From positions 2,542,001 through 2,606,000 of the forward strand of contig NZ_CP128233.1 of assembly GCF_030344915.1 (NCBI RefSeq): a stretch of DNA of 64,000 bases, read 5' to 3'. The stretch comes from Neopusillimonas aromaticivorans (GTDB lineage: Bacteria > Pseudomonadota > Gammaproteobacteria > Burkholderiales > Burkholderiaceae_B). A model generated the notes under the pieces. The model did no database searches and was not told the DNA's origin. It worked only from the letters and a program-made list of their open reading frames with translations. Both the position numbers and the translations under genes were made by a program. Below are positions 17,394 through 27,585 of the stretch, piece by piece. The first letter of the stretch is position 1; every line of letters starts with the position of its first letter.

Positions 17394-17427
17394 ACAAAAA
17401 AGCCACTCCGTTTGCATCGGTAGTGGC
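17394..17427 (-). terminator. Intrinsic terminator of panD
   Basis: Reverse strand: stem GCCACTaCCG / CGGAGTGGC with a seven-base loop followed by TTTTTT. It sits about 55 bp past the panD stop and separates panD from the riboswitch. Confidence 0.75.
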
Positions 17428-17480
17428 ATTTTCAGGTGTGCAGTCGTGCGTTTGCCGTAGACGACGAATGACGTTATGGG

Positions 17481-17894
17481 TCAGTCGAACTGGATGATGT
17501 TGAAACTCAGGCGATTCTGTTCATCACGACCAACGTCGTAGCCCAGGCGTTCCTTGATTTCGTTGTCGGGGTGAAACGTTAGGACGACAGGCTTGATCTG
17601 TTCGATTTCCTGTTCAGTGACGTACACCGAATTGCAGATGATGATTTCGTCCCCCTTCTGGCACGTGCGGGCAGCAGCACCATTCAGGATACAGCACCGT
17701 GAACCGCGCTCGCCATAAATGACATAGGTGCTGATGCGCGCCCCGGAGTGTTTGTTCCAGATGTCGACGAACTCCATGGGCAGGATGCCGGCCGCTTCGC
17801 AGTGGTCGGGGTCGAGCGTGATGGAACCATGATATTCAAGATCGGCGCCTGTGACACGAATGCCATGCAGTTTGCCGGCGACTACTTTTCTCAC
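17481..17894 (-). CDS. panD: Aspartate 1-decarboxylase-like protein (PanD)
   Basis: 137 residues from GTG 17894 (VRKVVAGKLHGIRVTGADLE), chosen for the GAGA-type ribosome site and because homology starts there; an upstream ATG at 17972 would add 26 residues. PanD makes beta-alanine for pantothenate with a pyruvoyl cofactor formed by Gly-Ser self-cleavage; the site is present in LEYHGSITLD. INGAAAR-like LNGAAAR and GDEIII are also conserved. Unusual: a C-terminal tail beyond KGDEIIICNSVYV of about 45 residues, and two cysteines (RCC) where most PanD have GV. A divergent or specialised PanD is possible. Confidence 0.75.
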   Translation of the reverse strand: MRKVVAGKLHGIRVTGADLEYHGSITLDPDHCEAAGILPMEFVDIWNKHSGARISTYVIYGERGSRCCILNGAAARTCQKGDEIIICNSVYVTEQEIEQIKPVVLTFHPDNEIKERLGYDVGRDEQNRLSFNIIQFD

Positions 17895-17966
17895 TGTGGT
17901 CTCGGGAAAATGAATTGAACAACTTGTTATTGTAGTTTTTTTAGTCGCCGCAGAGTTAATCTGTGC

Positions 17967-17997
17967 CATCAAACATCAATAAAGTTGATGTTTGATG
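17967..17997. promoter_or_regulatory. Perfect 13-bp palindrome between panD and the SulP gene
   Basis: CATCAAACATCAA-TAAAG-TTGATGTTTGATG. It lies in the divergent promoter region (panD left, sulP right). It lacks a T run, so an operator is more likely than a terminator. The regulator is unknown. Confidence 0.45.
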
Positions 17998-18099
17998 AAT
18001 GGAAGCCAGTTTTCCAGGTGCAATTATTATCATCTAATTATAATTTCATGGTGTTGTTCCTTATGCAGGATTGTGACCGGTTTGCGGTCTGGAGAGATC

Positions 18100-19733
18100 A
18101 TGTTTGCGTTACTGGAAGCGTACAGGGCAGGGTTGTTGGGTCGAGTCCATTGGGCCAGGAACATCGTGGCGGGCGTTATCGTAGGTGTTGTGGCGTTGCC
18201 GCTGGCCATGGCGTTTGCGATTGCCAGCGGGGCCAAGCCAGAACAAGGCATTTACACCGCCATTGTGGCCGGGTTGTGTGTGTCGGTTTTCGGCGGTAGT
18301 CGTGTACAGATCGCCGGCCCCACCGGAGCATTCATTGTCATTCTGTCGGGCATTGTGGCAACGCATGGCATTCAAGGGCTGCAAATTGCCACCTTGATGG
18401 CCGGGGTCATTTTGCTGTTGTTGGGTCTTGCACGCCTGGGCGCGGTGATCCGGTTTATCCCGCAGCCCGTGATCGTCGGTTTCACAGCGGGTATCGGTGT
18501 CATCATTTTTGTTGGCCAATGGAAAGATTTTTTCGGCTTGCCGGTACAGCCTTCAGGACATTTTCACGAGAAGTTGCTGCAGATGCTGGGCGCGTTGCCC
18601 GACCTCAGTGTTCCGGCGACCCTCTTCGGGTTGTGTTCGCTGGCGCTTATCCTGGCTACGCCTCATGTGTCCAGGCTTTCGCGTGTTCCCGGGCCTTTGG
18701 TGGCGTTGGTCATCATGACGCTGCTCCAGTCCATGTTTCAATTCCAGGGTGTCCCGACGATCGGTAGCGTGTTTGGTGAGCTGCCTCGTGGCTTGCCCGG
18801 TTTTGAATGGCCGCAACTGACGGTATCCCGTATGGTTGAGCTGATCGGCCCCGCGTTTGCCATTGCCATGCTGGGGGCCATCGAATCACTGTTGTCGGCC
18901 GTGGTGGCTGACAGCATGTCGGGCTCGCGACATAACTCCAATCAGGAACTCATCGGCCAGGGTCTGGCCAATATGGCCGCTCCACTGTTTGGCGGTATTG
19001 CCGCTACGGGTGCGATTGCACGTACGGCGACCAATATCAAAAATGGTGGAACCAGTCCGCTGGCCGGCATTGTTCACGCAGTGACGCTGGTGCTGATCAT
19101 TCTTTTTCTGGCGCCTTACGCACGTCATGTGCCATTGGCCACCCTGGCGGCCATTTTGTTTGTTGTGGCCTGGAACATGAGTGAATTGCCGCATGTGGTG
19201 CGTTTGATGCGTCGTGCACCGCGCGCTGATGTCTTTATTCTGGTGTTGACCTTTGCGCTCACTGTTTTTGCCGATCTTGTGGTTGCGGTCAATATCGGCG
19301 TCGTGGTTGCCATGCTGCATTTTCTGCGACGCATGGCCGACAGCGTCACTGTTTCGCGGCAATCGGCGGCATCCATCCAGCAAGAGCTGGCGATTGCCGC
19401 AGACGTCCTGCCGGCAGGGCTATTTGTCTATGGGGTGGAAGGGCCGCTGTTTTACGGCGCATCCGAGCACTTTGTTGACCGGTTCGATATCAAGGCTCAC
19501 GGGCCCGGCGACACGGTGGTTATCCGTCTGGGCCGGGTGCCATTCATTGATGCGACCGGGTTGCAATCGCTTGAAAAGGTGGTGCGCGGCCTGGTTGGGC
19601 AAGGGGGCAGGTCATACTGACCGAGGCCAATACGCGTGTCCAGGCGAAAATACGCAAAATGGGCCTGGCCGAGGCGGGTTCGGGGGTTAGTCTGAGCCCT
19701 TCTTTTGCCCAGGCTCTTCAGCCAGATAATTGA
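18100..19733 (+). CDS. SulP-family anion transporter with STAS domain (one frameshift)
   Basis: About 544 residues from ATG 18100, which has a GGAGAG ribosome site 6 bp upstream. Transmembrane region with SulP blocks (VALPLAMAFAIASGAKPEQG, FGGSRVQIAGPTGAFIVILS, SRHNSNQELIGQGLANM) and a C-terminal STAS domain (VVIRLGRVPFIDATGLQSLE). Transports sulfate, bicarbonate or related anions; which one is not visible. One G missing near 19600 separates the last 40 residues; repair gives GQVILTEANTRVQAKIRKMG. The end overlaps the convergent RHH gene by 47 bp. Confidence 0.88.
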
Positions 19734-19875
19734 CCTGATGTTCGGCCAGATACCCGCGAATCAGTTGTCGTACAACCTGTGACGGCGTGAGGTCTTTCGA
19801 GGCGCACAGTTGTTCAAACGCTTCTTTTTTGCGGGGGTCGATCAGTACGGTAAGGCGTGCGGTTTTGTTTTCCAT
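19687..19875 (-). CDS. Ribbon-helix-helix (CopG-like) protein
   Basis: 62 residues, intact: MENKTARLTVLIDPRKKEAF, EQLCASKDLTPSQVVRQLIR, GYLAEHQ. This is the strand-helix-helix pattern of CopG/RHH DNA-binding proteins that act as dimeric repressors or antitoxins. No toxin gene is adjacent, so a stand-alone regulator is more likely. Convergent with the SulP gene. Confidence 0.7.
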   Translation of the reverse strand: MENKTARLTVLIDPRKKEAFEQLCASKDLTPSQVVRQLIRGYLAEHQVNYLAEEPGQKKGSD

Positions 19876-20013
19876 ATTATTCTTTTGAAATATTCTGCGG
19901 TCGGCTTACGATAGCCACAGGTAACCGGTCGGGTCTTCAGGGCATGCGCCCTAGCTGCATTCAAGCCGCGTTGAAACGGCGTTGGCGGAAGTCAGAGCAA
20001 CACATGTCTTCTG

Positions 20014-20478
20014 CTAGCGTTCGGGGCGAAACTCTTCTTCCGTCATGAAAAAGTAACGGATCGCATCGATCAGGCTGATCACCACAACCAGCGGTACGAA
20101 AAGCCAGAAGATAACCAGGTAGACGATGCCCCACCCGATCTGGCCCAGATAAAAGCGGTGGGCACCCAGCCAACCCAGAAAAATGGCCAATACAATGGCG
20201 ATTTTTCGTTGACTGGCATTTTTGGCAAGCGATTCGCCGTGGTTGCGCAGAAGCCAGATACTGATAGGTATGGTCAGCACCAGCGCGAGGATGATCTTGT
20301 TGGTGTGCCGGCTGACATAGTCATGCAATGCGTAGTAGACATCCGCAAAGTTTTCCAGCACCAGTCCGGTAATTGATTCAATCCAGGAAAGTACCTCACG
20401 GCCGACGGTCTCGCCAAAACTTAAAGCGATAAGAACAACGAGAAATACAGCGATGGGTATCAGGGCTTTTTGCAGCAT
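20014..20478 (-). CDS. TM2-domain membrane protein
   Basis: 154 residues with two hydrophobic segments at the N-terminal half (LIPIAVFLVVLIALSFG; IILALVLTIPISIWLL) and a C-terminal TM2 domain: KIAIVLAIFLGWLGAHRFYL, GQIGWGIVYLVIFWLFVPL, SLIDAIRYF. TM2 domains are paired helices joined by a short polar turn; function is unknown. It is a single gene between the RHH and methyltransferase genes. Confidence 0.75.
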   Translation of the reverse strand: MLQKALIPIAVFLVVLIALSFGETVGREVLSWIESITGLVLENFADVYYALHDYVSRHTNKIILALVLTIPISIWLLRNHGESLAKNASQRKIAIVLAIFLGWLGAHRFYLGQIGWGIVYLVIFWLFVPLVVVISLIDAIRYFFMTEEEFRPER

Positions 20479-20601
20479 GGCAGTGTCATGTCAGAAAAAA
20501 CTACGTCAAATAAGGCGTTCAGGCCGGTTCGCTGGGAGTTTAACGGGTTTCTGCGAGGCTGTACTGCGAGTTTGCAATGACGACGGTGCCGTGCATTTGT
20601 C

Positions 20602-21684
20602 TTAACGTTTGGTCAGCCGCCATAAACAGGTGATTTCCGCTGCGCGTGCCTGGTGCAGGGCATCCTGGGTGTCCCGCGTGCGGGGGTGGGTGGGCTGTGT
20701 GCAGTGTTTTTCAATGACGCGCAGGCCTCCGGCCTCGATCCAGGCTTCAAGCGCACCGGCGTCACGCAGTTGCAGTCGTTCGGCCAGATCAGACATGATC
20801 AGCCAGCCCTCACCGCCGGTGTCCAGATGCTGCCCAAGCGTGTGCAGAAAGTGCCGTGTCATCTGGCTGTCCGGGTCGTAAATGGCACTTTCAAGTGCCG
20901 AGGTCGGCCTTCCTGGCAACCAGGGCGGGTTGCAAACAATCAGTTTGAATGTCCCGGGCGGGAAAGTGTCCGCCGGAAGCAGGGTGACGCGTTCGGTAAG
21001 ACCGAGACGTTCGAAGTTCTCGGCGGCACAGGCAATGGCATCCGGGTTGGTATCGGTTGCGATCACGTGTTGGATGCCTCGTTGTGCAAGCAAGGCGGCG
21101 ATGACACCGGTTCCGGTTCCCAGGTCAACGGCGGCCGGGATGGGTCCTGAAGGCAGGGGTGCGGTTCGGACCAAATCCAGATACTCGCCGCGAATGGGTG
21201 AGAACACACCGTAGTGCACGCTGAGGGGCTGATTCAGCCCGTCGATGTTAATCCCTTTCTTTCGCCATTCCCATGCGCTGACTGCACCCAGAATTTGTCG
21301 TAGCGGTAACAGCGCATTTTGGGTGAGTGGCGTGAAGGCAGCCATGCAGGCTGCCGATACGTCGGGTGCTTTGTTTAATGTCAGCCGATAGCCGGGCTCA
21401 ACTTCGACAAGCACGCGGTTCAAGAGACTGGTGCGCTGTGACTGTTGCTGACGATAGCGGTTAAACGCATCGCGAGGGTCGGGTGCTTCGGCGGGTTTAC
21501 GCTTGCGGGTTCGCGCGTCGATGTGGCGTGCCAGTGCGGCAAGCAGTTGCCGTGCGTTGTTGTAGGTGCCGTCAAAAATCAGACTGCCTCCCTGGGATAT
21601 CCATTCGAATGCAGCCTTGACACTGCATTGATCGTCTGCGCGTTTGGTGTGTTCCGGTGCGGCAATAGGAGGAGGTGTGGGCAT
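20602..21684 (-). CDS. SAM-dependent methyltransferase, N6-adenine/glutamine type (NPPW)
   Basis: 360 residues, intact. An N-terminal domain of about 180 residues precedes a Rossmann methyltransferase: motif I VDLGTGTGVIAALLAQRG, acidic motif II ATDTNPDAI and catalytic NPPW in LIVCNPPWLPGRP. NPPY/W enzymes methylate planar amides or exocyclic amines, for example PrmC-, RlmG- and RsmC-like proteins. The substrate is not identifiable from sequence alone. It lies upstream of, and divergent from, flhDC. Confidence 0.78.
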   Translation of the reverse strand: MPTPPPIAAPEHTKRADDQCSVKAAFEWISQGGSLIFDGTYNNARQLLAALARHIDARTRKRKPAEAPDPRDAFNRYRQQQSQRTSLLNRVLVEVEPGYRLTLNKAPDVSAACMAAFTPLTQNALLPLRQILGAVSAWEWRKKGINIDGLNQPLSVHYGVFSPIRGEYLDLVRTAPLPSGPIPAAVDLGTGTGVIAALLAQRGIQHVIATDTNPDAIACAAENFERLGLTERVTLLPADTFPPGTFKLIVCNPPWLPGRPTSALESAIYDPDSQMTRHFLHTLGQHLDTGGEGWLIMSDLAERLQLRDAGALEAWIEAGGLRVIEKHCTQPTHPRTRDTQDALHQARAAEITCLWRLTKR

Positions 21685-21922
21685 GTGGGACGTTGGCTGA
21701 ACAGGAGTAGGGGTTACGCCAGTTTACCGTGTTGCGATGCGTCAGAATGTTGCGGCGCGTATTCTTCTTTCCCTTGAATTGGGGTCAATGTGGTACTCTA
21801 TTCGTAGTTTTTAGTTAACTTTTTATAGGCTTTTTGACGGTGTTGGGCTTTGCTGTAACGTCGTTCGTATTCGCTTAATAAACCCGTTGTACGCTTGTAA
21901 AAAATTACCAAGGAATCTGACA

Positions 21923-22246
21923 GTGTCTGCCAAAGAATCTCATGCGTTATTGCAAGACATCCAGGAAGTTAACCTGTCTTACCTGATGCTCGCCCAGCGG
22001 TTGTTGCGTGAAAACCTCGCAGCCGGCATGTTTCGTCTGGGTGTCACTGAAGATGTTGCGGGCATCTTGCTTGAACTTTCACCGGCGCAACTGGTCAAGC
22101 TGGCCAGTTCCAGCTCGCTGATCTGCGGGTTTCGTCTTGATGATTACAGCCTGCTGTCGACCCTGACCCGTGATGTGCTCGATGGTGTGTTGCAGCAAGC
22201 GCACACGACTATCCTTTTATCCCAACGTTCAACCCAATCGGTCTAA
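21923..22246 (+). CDS. flhD: Flagellar master regulator FlhD
   Basis: 107 residues from GTG 21923 (SAKESHALLQDIQEVNLSYL), preferred over an upstream TTG because of the AAGGA ribosome site 9 bp before it. The body (LMLAQRLLRENLAAGMFRLG, LVKLASSSSLICGFRLDD) is typical FlhD. With FlhC it forms the FlhD4C2 activator of early flagellar operons. The 238-bp upstream region (21685-21922) is AT-rich and contains no gene; it must hold the flhDC promoter, but I cannot name a specific site. Confidence 0.92.
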   Translation: MSAKESHALLQDIQEVNLSYLMLAQRLLRENLAAGMFRLGVTEDVAGILLELSPAQLVKLASSSSLICGFRLDDYSLLSTLTRDVLDGVLQQAHTTILLSQRSTQSV

Positions 22247-22265
22247 GTTCATAAACGGCTGACGT

Positions 22266-22837
22266 ATGGCTCAAAAAAGTGTTGCCAAAGAGGCCGAAGA
22301 AATACTGTTGGCTTCGGAAATGATCGAGCTTGGGGCCCGCTTGCAAGTTTTGCAGGCTGAAACCTCGCTCAGTTACGATCGCCTGGCCCGATTGTACCGT
22401 GAGGTCAAGGGCGCATCGCCGCCCAAAGGCATGCTGCCGTTTTCGGTCGATTGGTTCATGACCTGGCTTCCCAACATCCATGCGAGTCTTTTCTACAACA
22501 TTTATGTCTGGCTTGATCGTCTCACGCCGGCCAAGAAGACTCGTGCGCTCATCGAAGCCTACAAGTTATATGCCGAGCAGTCATCTGCCGGGCGTGTTTC
22601 CGGCGATGATGCCGAGCCCGTCCTCAGCTTTACGCGGGCCTGGATGCTGGTGCGTTTTTTGAAAGCGGGCTGTTGCAGTTGTCACGATGTGTGCGGTGTA
22701 CGGGTCAGTTTGTTGCGCATGCACACGACCCGCAACAGGATTTTGTTTGTGCGATTTGCCGCCCGCCACCAAGGGCAGGCAAAACGCGCAGCCAACGCGC
22801 ATCCAGAAAAAGTGTTGTTGCAGGCGACGCGTTGTGA
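22266..22837 (+). CDS. flhC: Flagellar master regulator FlhC (one frameshift)
   Basis: 190 residues after repair: AKEAEEILLASEMIELGARL, MLPFSVDWFMTWLPNIHASL and, after the break, LLQLSRCVRCTGQFVAHAHD with CVRC and CAIC zinc ligands. The zinc site is required for the FlhD4C2 complex that recruits RNA polymerase to class 2 promoters. One T is missing from the run at about 22649-22655; restoring it returns RFFESGLLQ and the four cysteines. The stop is at 22835-22837. Confidence 0.92.
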
Positions 22838-22875
22838 CGTTTTTGCACGATAATTCCAAATCTGCCAATGCGTTT

Positions 22876-22902
22876 CAAACTGCGTTATGCTAGCGCCGAA
22901 GC
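22876..22902 (+). promoter_or_regulatory. FliA (sigma-28) type promoter of motA
   Basis: CAAA, exactly 15 bp, GCCGAAGC, against the consensus TAAA-N15-GCCGATAA. It lies in the 158-bp gap between flhC and motA, about 95 bp before the motA start. Confidence 0.6.
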
Positions 22903-22995
22903 GTAAATGCCGGAATGTTCGAAGGCGGTTGGCTGCGCAGCAGGCTACGACGATTCTGTCGGCCTGAAGAAAAACAGTAAAACAAGGGTTCGTTT

Positions 22996-23868
22996 GTGCT
23001 GATCATTATTGGGTACGTTGTCGTAGCGGTGTGCGTATTTGGTGCCTATGTCGCCATGGGCGGTCACATGGGCGCATTGTTTCAGCCCCTCGAGCTGCTG
23101 CTCATTGGTGGCGGTGCCCTGGGTGCCTACATTGCTGCAAACAATGGCAACTCGATCAAAGCTTTGCTCAAGGCCCTGCCGGCCCTTCTGAAAAAAGACC
23201 CGTACGACAAGGCGTTGTACATGGAACTGATGGCGTTGTTGTACGCCCTTTTGAACAAAGCCCGCCGCGACGGTCTCATGACCATCGAATCCGACATCGA
23301 AGAACCGGAAAAAAGTCCGATCTTTGCCGAGTATCCCCGCATACTCAAAGACCACCATATGGTCGATTTCATATCCGACTACATGCGTCTCATGATCAGC
23401 GGCAACATGAGCCCTTTTGAAATTGAAACGCTCATGGATCAGGAACTTGAAACCCATCACCACGAGGCCAATGTGCCGGCGCGTGCCATGCAAGTGGTGG
23501 CCGACGGTTTGCCGGCGTTTGGTATCGTGGCGGCGGTGCTCGGGGTTATCAAGGCGCTGGCAGCCATTGATCAGCCACCCGCCATTCTGGCTGACCTGAT
23601 CTCCAAGGCGATGGTGGGTACGTTTCTGGGTATTTTGCTGGCGTACGGGTTTGCGTCCCCTTTGGCATCATCGCTTGAACGTCGCAATGAAACCTCGCAC
23701 AAGGTGCTCGAATGCATCAAGGTGACTCTGCTGGCGTACATGAACGGTTACCCACCGCAATTGGCTGTCGAGTTTGGCCGCAAGGTGCTGTATTCAACCG
23801 AACGCCCCTCGTTCACAGAGCTTGAAGAGCATGTGCGGCAGGCCGGCAAGGCCCCCAAGAAAGCATGA
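22996..23868 (+). CDS. motA: Flagellar stator protein MotA
   Basis: 290 residues from GTG 22996 (LIIIGYVVVAVCVFGAYVAM). Four transmembrane helices and the large cytoplasmic loop with charged residues that interact with FliG; AFGIVAAVLGVIKALAAID and MVGTFLGILLAYGFASPLAS are the TM3/TM4 blocks. With MotB it forms the proton-driven stator. motB follows after 12 bp. Confidence 0.95.
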   Translation: MLIIIGYVVVAVCVFGAYVAMGGHMGALFQPLELLLIGGGALGAYIAANNGNSIKALLKALPALLKKDPYDKALYMELMALLYALLNKARRDGLMTIESDIEEPEKSPIFAEYPRILKDHHMVDFISDYMRLMISGNMSPFEIETLMDQELETHHHEANVPARAMQVVADGLPAFGIVAAVLGVIKALAAIDQPPAILADLISKAMVGTFLGILLAYGFASPLASSLERRNETSHKVLECIKVTLLAYMNGYPPQLAVEFGRKVLYSTERPSFTELEEHVRQAGKAPKKA

Positions 23869-23880
23869 TGAAGGCGGGTC

Positions 23881-24867
23881 ATGAGTAACTCCGACGCGCC
23901 GCGCATCGTTATTCGTCGCAAGAAGGGTGGGCATGCGGCCCACCACGGTGGTGCATGGAAAATCGCTTACGCTGACTTCATCACCGCCATGATGGCCTTC
24001 TTTCTGGTTATGTGGCTGTTGTCGCTTATTCCCAAAGAGGGCCTGGGCACCATCGCCGAGTATTTCAAGCGGCCGCTCATTGAAGCGGTCACCGGGGGTA
24101 CCGGCATGAGTGAAGACAAGTCCCTGATTCCGGGCAAACCACCCAGCCTGATTCCCAACATCAACCCGGCGCCTTCCCGTCCGACGCCGCTGGAAGACAA
24201 CAGGGAATCCGATGAGCGCGATACGCGACGTCTGGAAGATTTGCGTGGCGAACTCGAAGAATTGATCAACACTGACCCGGTGTTGCGCCAGTTCCGGCCA
24301 CAGATGATTCTTGACATGACCTCCGAGGGTTTGCGTATCCAGATTGTCGACCAGCAGAATCGCCCCATGTTCCAGACAGGCAGCGCGGTGGTTCAGCCCT
24401 ACATGCGTAATATCCTTCGCGAGCTTGGGCCGTTGTTCAACAAGCTGCCAAATTCCCTGACAATTTCAGGACACACTGACGCAACGCAATATGCGCGTGG
24501 CGAGCGGGCGTATAGTAACTGGGAGCTCTCGGCTGATCGCGCCAACGCAGCACGTCAAGAACTTATCGCAGGGGGCATGGACGAAAGCAAGGTCAAGCGT
24601 ATTCTCGGGTTGTCTTCCACCATCAGTCTGGTACAAGATGATCCTTACGCGGCGGTAAATCGTCGTATCAGCCTTGTGGTGCTCAATGCCCGCACAGAAC
24701 GTCGCATGGACCTCGAAAGCTCCACTGAAGAATTGCAGGTTGATGCCCAGGGTAATGTGCAATCCATGGTTCAGCAGGTCATGGAAGAAGTACCTGCACC
24801 CGGCTCCGGTTCAGTACCTGGTCAGGCTGCAGAATCAGTAGTGACAGAAACGCCGCCCAATCAATAA
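23881..24867 (+). CDS. motB: Flagellar stator protein MotB
   Basis: 328 residues. Single N-terminal transmembrane helix containing the proton-binding Asp (about residue 32, AYADFITAMMAFFLVMWLLS), a linker, and a periplasmic OmpA-type peptidoglycan-binding domain (LTISGHTDATQYARG, NWELSADRANAARQELI, NRRISLVVLN). Anchors the MotA/B stator to the wall. Second gene of a motAB-cheAW unit. Confidence 0.95.
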   Translation: MSNSDAPRIVIRRKKGGHAAHHGGAWKIAYADFITAMMAFFLVMWLLSLIPKEGLGTIAEYFKRPLIEAVTGGTGMSEDKSLIPGKPPSLIPNINPAPSRPTPLEDNRESDERDTRRLEDLRGELEELINTDPVLRQFRPQMILDMTSEGLRIQIVDQQNRPMFQTGSAVVQPYMRNILRELGPLFNKLPNSLTISGHTDATQYARGERAYSNWELSADRANAARQELIAGGMDESKVKRILGLSSTISLVQDDPYAAVNRRISLVVLNARTERRMDLESSTEELQVDAQGNVQSMVQQVMEEVPAPGSGSVPGQAAESVVTETPPNQ

Positions 24868-24905
24868 GGCGTAACCAAAAACGGTACAACGAGAAGGGAA
24901 CGGAA

Positions 24906-27082
24906 ATGAGCGAAGGGGTAGACCTAAGCCAGTTTTACGACATGTTTTTCGATGAGGCTGACGAGCTTTTGGCCGACATGGAGCAAACGTTGCTTCAAGT
25001 CGACATTGACCAGCCCGACATTGACCAATTGAATGCCATTTTCAGGGCAGCGCATTCCATCAAGGGTGGGGCCGGCACGTTTGGCTGCTTTGGCCAATTG
25101 GCTGAAACAACACACTTGCTCGAGAACTTGCTTGATGCCTTGCGCAACAACGAGATGACTCTGCGCAAAGATATGGTTGATCTATTTTTAGAAACAAAAG
25201 ACGTGCTTTCTGATCAAGTCGCAGCCTATCGTAACGGCGAGCAGCCCGATGCTGAAGTTTACGAACGAATTTGTGGGCAACTCAGGCAGTTGGCCCTCGA
25301 CGAAAAGGCCAAGGCAGGTGGTGCGCCAGTACCCTCACCAGCACCTGTCGTGGCTGCTTCGCCTGTTGCTCCGCCCGCCGAACCGGCTGCGGCGGCAGAG
25401 CCTGCAACGCCCGTTGCGGTTGCTTCAGCCAATACTGACGGTTTGCCGCTGCATGTCAGTCTTGTTGATCTCGATGAAAAAGATGCCGAGGTTTTGCTCG
25501 CCGAAATGTCACTCATGGGCGAGATTCTGCACAAAATCAAAGGTGAAAAGACCCTTGATTTGTGGGTAGACACCACCGAGTCGCCTCAGGATATTGAAGC
25601 CGTATGCTGTTTCGTGGTCGATGGCAAGCAGGTAACGGTTGCGCCAGAAGCCGTGCCTGGTCAGGCAGCGCCTGCTGCACAGGCGGCTTCGGCCAGCCCG
25701 TCGCCTGCGCCACAGGCTGTTGCTTCACCGGTCGCAGAAACCCCGGTCATTGATACGCCCGTTGTCGAATCTCAGGCGGCTGCCCAGCCCGCACCTGCTT
25801 CAGAACCTGATGCGGCTGCTGCGCCACGCGCGGCCAAAGATAAAGACGCGGGTAAGGCCGCTGCCAGCAAAGATGGCGGTACGTTGCGGGTGGGGGTTGA
25901 AAAGGTTGATCAAATCATCAATCTGGTGGGCGAACTGGTCATTACCCAGGCCATGCTCGTGCAGACCGCGTCAACGCTCGACCCGGTTGTGCACGACCGG
26001 CTTGTCAATGGCATCGAGCACCTCGAGCGTAACGCCCGTGACCTGCAGGAAGCGGTCATGTCCATTCGCATGATGCCGATGGACTACGTGTTCAGTCGCT
26101 TCCCCGGGTTGTGCGCGAAAGCGCGTCTAAGCTCAACAAAAACATTCGTCTCACGACCAAGGGTGCTGCGACAGAACTCGACAAGAGCCTGATCGAACGC
26201 ATCATCGATCCGCTGACGCATCTGGTGCGAAACAGCATTGACCACGGTATTGAAACGCCCGAGGCGCGCGTTGCCAAAGGCAAGAAGCCCGAAGGCGAGC
26301 TGACCCTGTCTGCCCAGCACCTGGGTGGCCAGATCGTCATCGAGGTATCCGATGATGGCGCGGGGCTGAATCGCGAGCGCATTCTCAAGAAGGCCATTTC
26401 CTCGGGTTTCCCGGTCAACGAAAATACGCCCGACGAAGAGCTCTGGCAACTTATCTTTGCACCCGGTTTTTCGACGGCAGAAAAAGTCACCGAGATTTCG
26501 GGCCGTGGCGTCGGTATGGATGTCGTCCGTCGTAACATTCAGGATATGGGTGGCCATATCCAGCTGCATTCCCGCTTGGGTCAAGGCACCACGACCCGTA
26601 TTTTCCTGCCGCTTACGCTGGCCATCCTTGACGGTATGTCGGTTCAGGTGGGTGAGGAAATTTTTGTGTTGCCGCTCAGTCATGTTACTGAGTCGTTGCA
26701 ACCCACCATGGATCAGGTCCACAGCATTTCCCAAACCGAGCAGGTGCTGTATGTCCGGGGTGAATATCTGCCCATGGTCGCCCTGCGCGACGTCTTTAGT
26801 GTCGAAAATGCACAAACTGACCTGACCAAATCGATTGCCGTTATTTTGCAGGCAGAAGAAAACCGTTTTGCGTTGCTGGTAGACCATCTGGTTGGACAGC
26901 AGCAGGTGGTGGTCAAGAACCTCGAGTCAAATTACCGCAAGATTCCGGGTATTTCGGCGGCCACCATTCTGGGCGATGGCAGTGTCGCCCTAATTGTCGA
27001 CGTATTTGCCCTGATGCGCATGACATGCAGCAAGGGTCCCCAATCCACCGCCATGAAAGTTCTCGGAGAGCAAAATGCATGA
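24906..27082 (+). CDS. cheA: Chemotaxis histidine kinase CheA (one frameshift)
   Basis: 725 residues after repair. P1/HPt with phospho-His about residue 50 (FRAAHSIKGGAGTFG), an Ala/Pro-rich linker flanking a P2-like domain, P3 dimerisation (GVEKVDQIINLVGELVITQA), P4 ATPase (HLVRNSIDHGIETPEAR, DDGAGLN, SGRGVGMDVV) and P5 CheW-like domain. The long Ala/Pro linkers (about 140-180 and 250-320) are typical of betaproteobacterial CheA. One C missing near 26104 breaks the frame; repair gives RFPRVVRESASKLNKNIRLT. Confidence 0.94.
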
Positions 27083-27574
27083 TCACAAAGACAACAACGG
27101 CGAACAGATTGATGACTCCGGGAAAGAGTTCCTGGTCTTCACGCTGGCTTCGCAAGAATACGGTATTGATATCCTCAAAGTGCAGGAAATTCGAGGCTAC
27201 GACAGTCAGAGCGTGACACGTATCGCCAATGTGCCTTCTTTCATCAAGGGGGTTACCAACCTGCGTGGCGTGATCGTGCCGATTGTCGATATGCGCCTCA
27301 AATTTGACCTTGAAAATGTCCAGTACAACAGCCAGACCGTGGTGGTCATTCTCAACCTCGAGGCCCGGGTTGTTGGCGTTGTGGTTGATGGCGTTTCCGA
27401 CGTGCTGATGTTACGCCCCTCCCAAATCAGTGCGGCCCCCAGTTTGGTACGGCCTTCTCTACCGAGTACCTGACCGGTATTGGTACAGTGGGTGAGCGCA
27501 TGCTGATTCTGGTTGATATTGAAAAGCTCATGTCCAGCAGTGAAATGGCGCTGGTCGAGCAGGCTCTTGCATAG
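27075..27574 (+). CDS. cheW: Chemotaxis coupling protein CheW (one frameshift)
   Basis: 166 residues after repair. DSGKEFLVFTLASQEYGIDI, LKVQEIRGYDSQSVTRIANV and TNLRGVIVPIVDMRLKFDL are the CheW core; it links receptors to CheA. The start overlaps the end of cheA by 8 bp. One G missing near 27447 breaks the C-terminus; repair restores GTAFSTEYLTGIGTVGERML and a stop at 27574. Confidence 0.93.
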
Positions 27575-27585
27575 AAGACGTTGAA

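Noticed and set aside
26084..26887. Minus-strand open frame of 267 codons within cheA
   Set aside because: Antisense to the conserved CheA ATPase region; no motif, no ribosome site.
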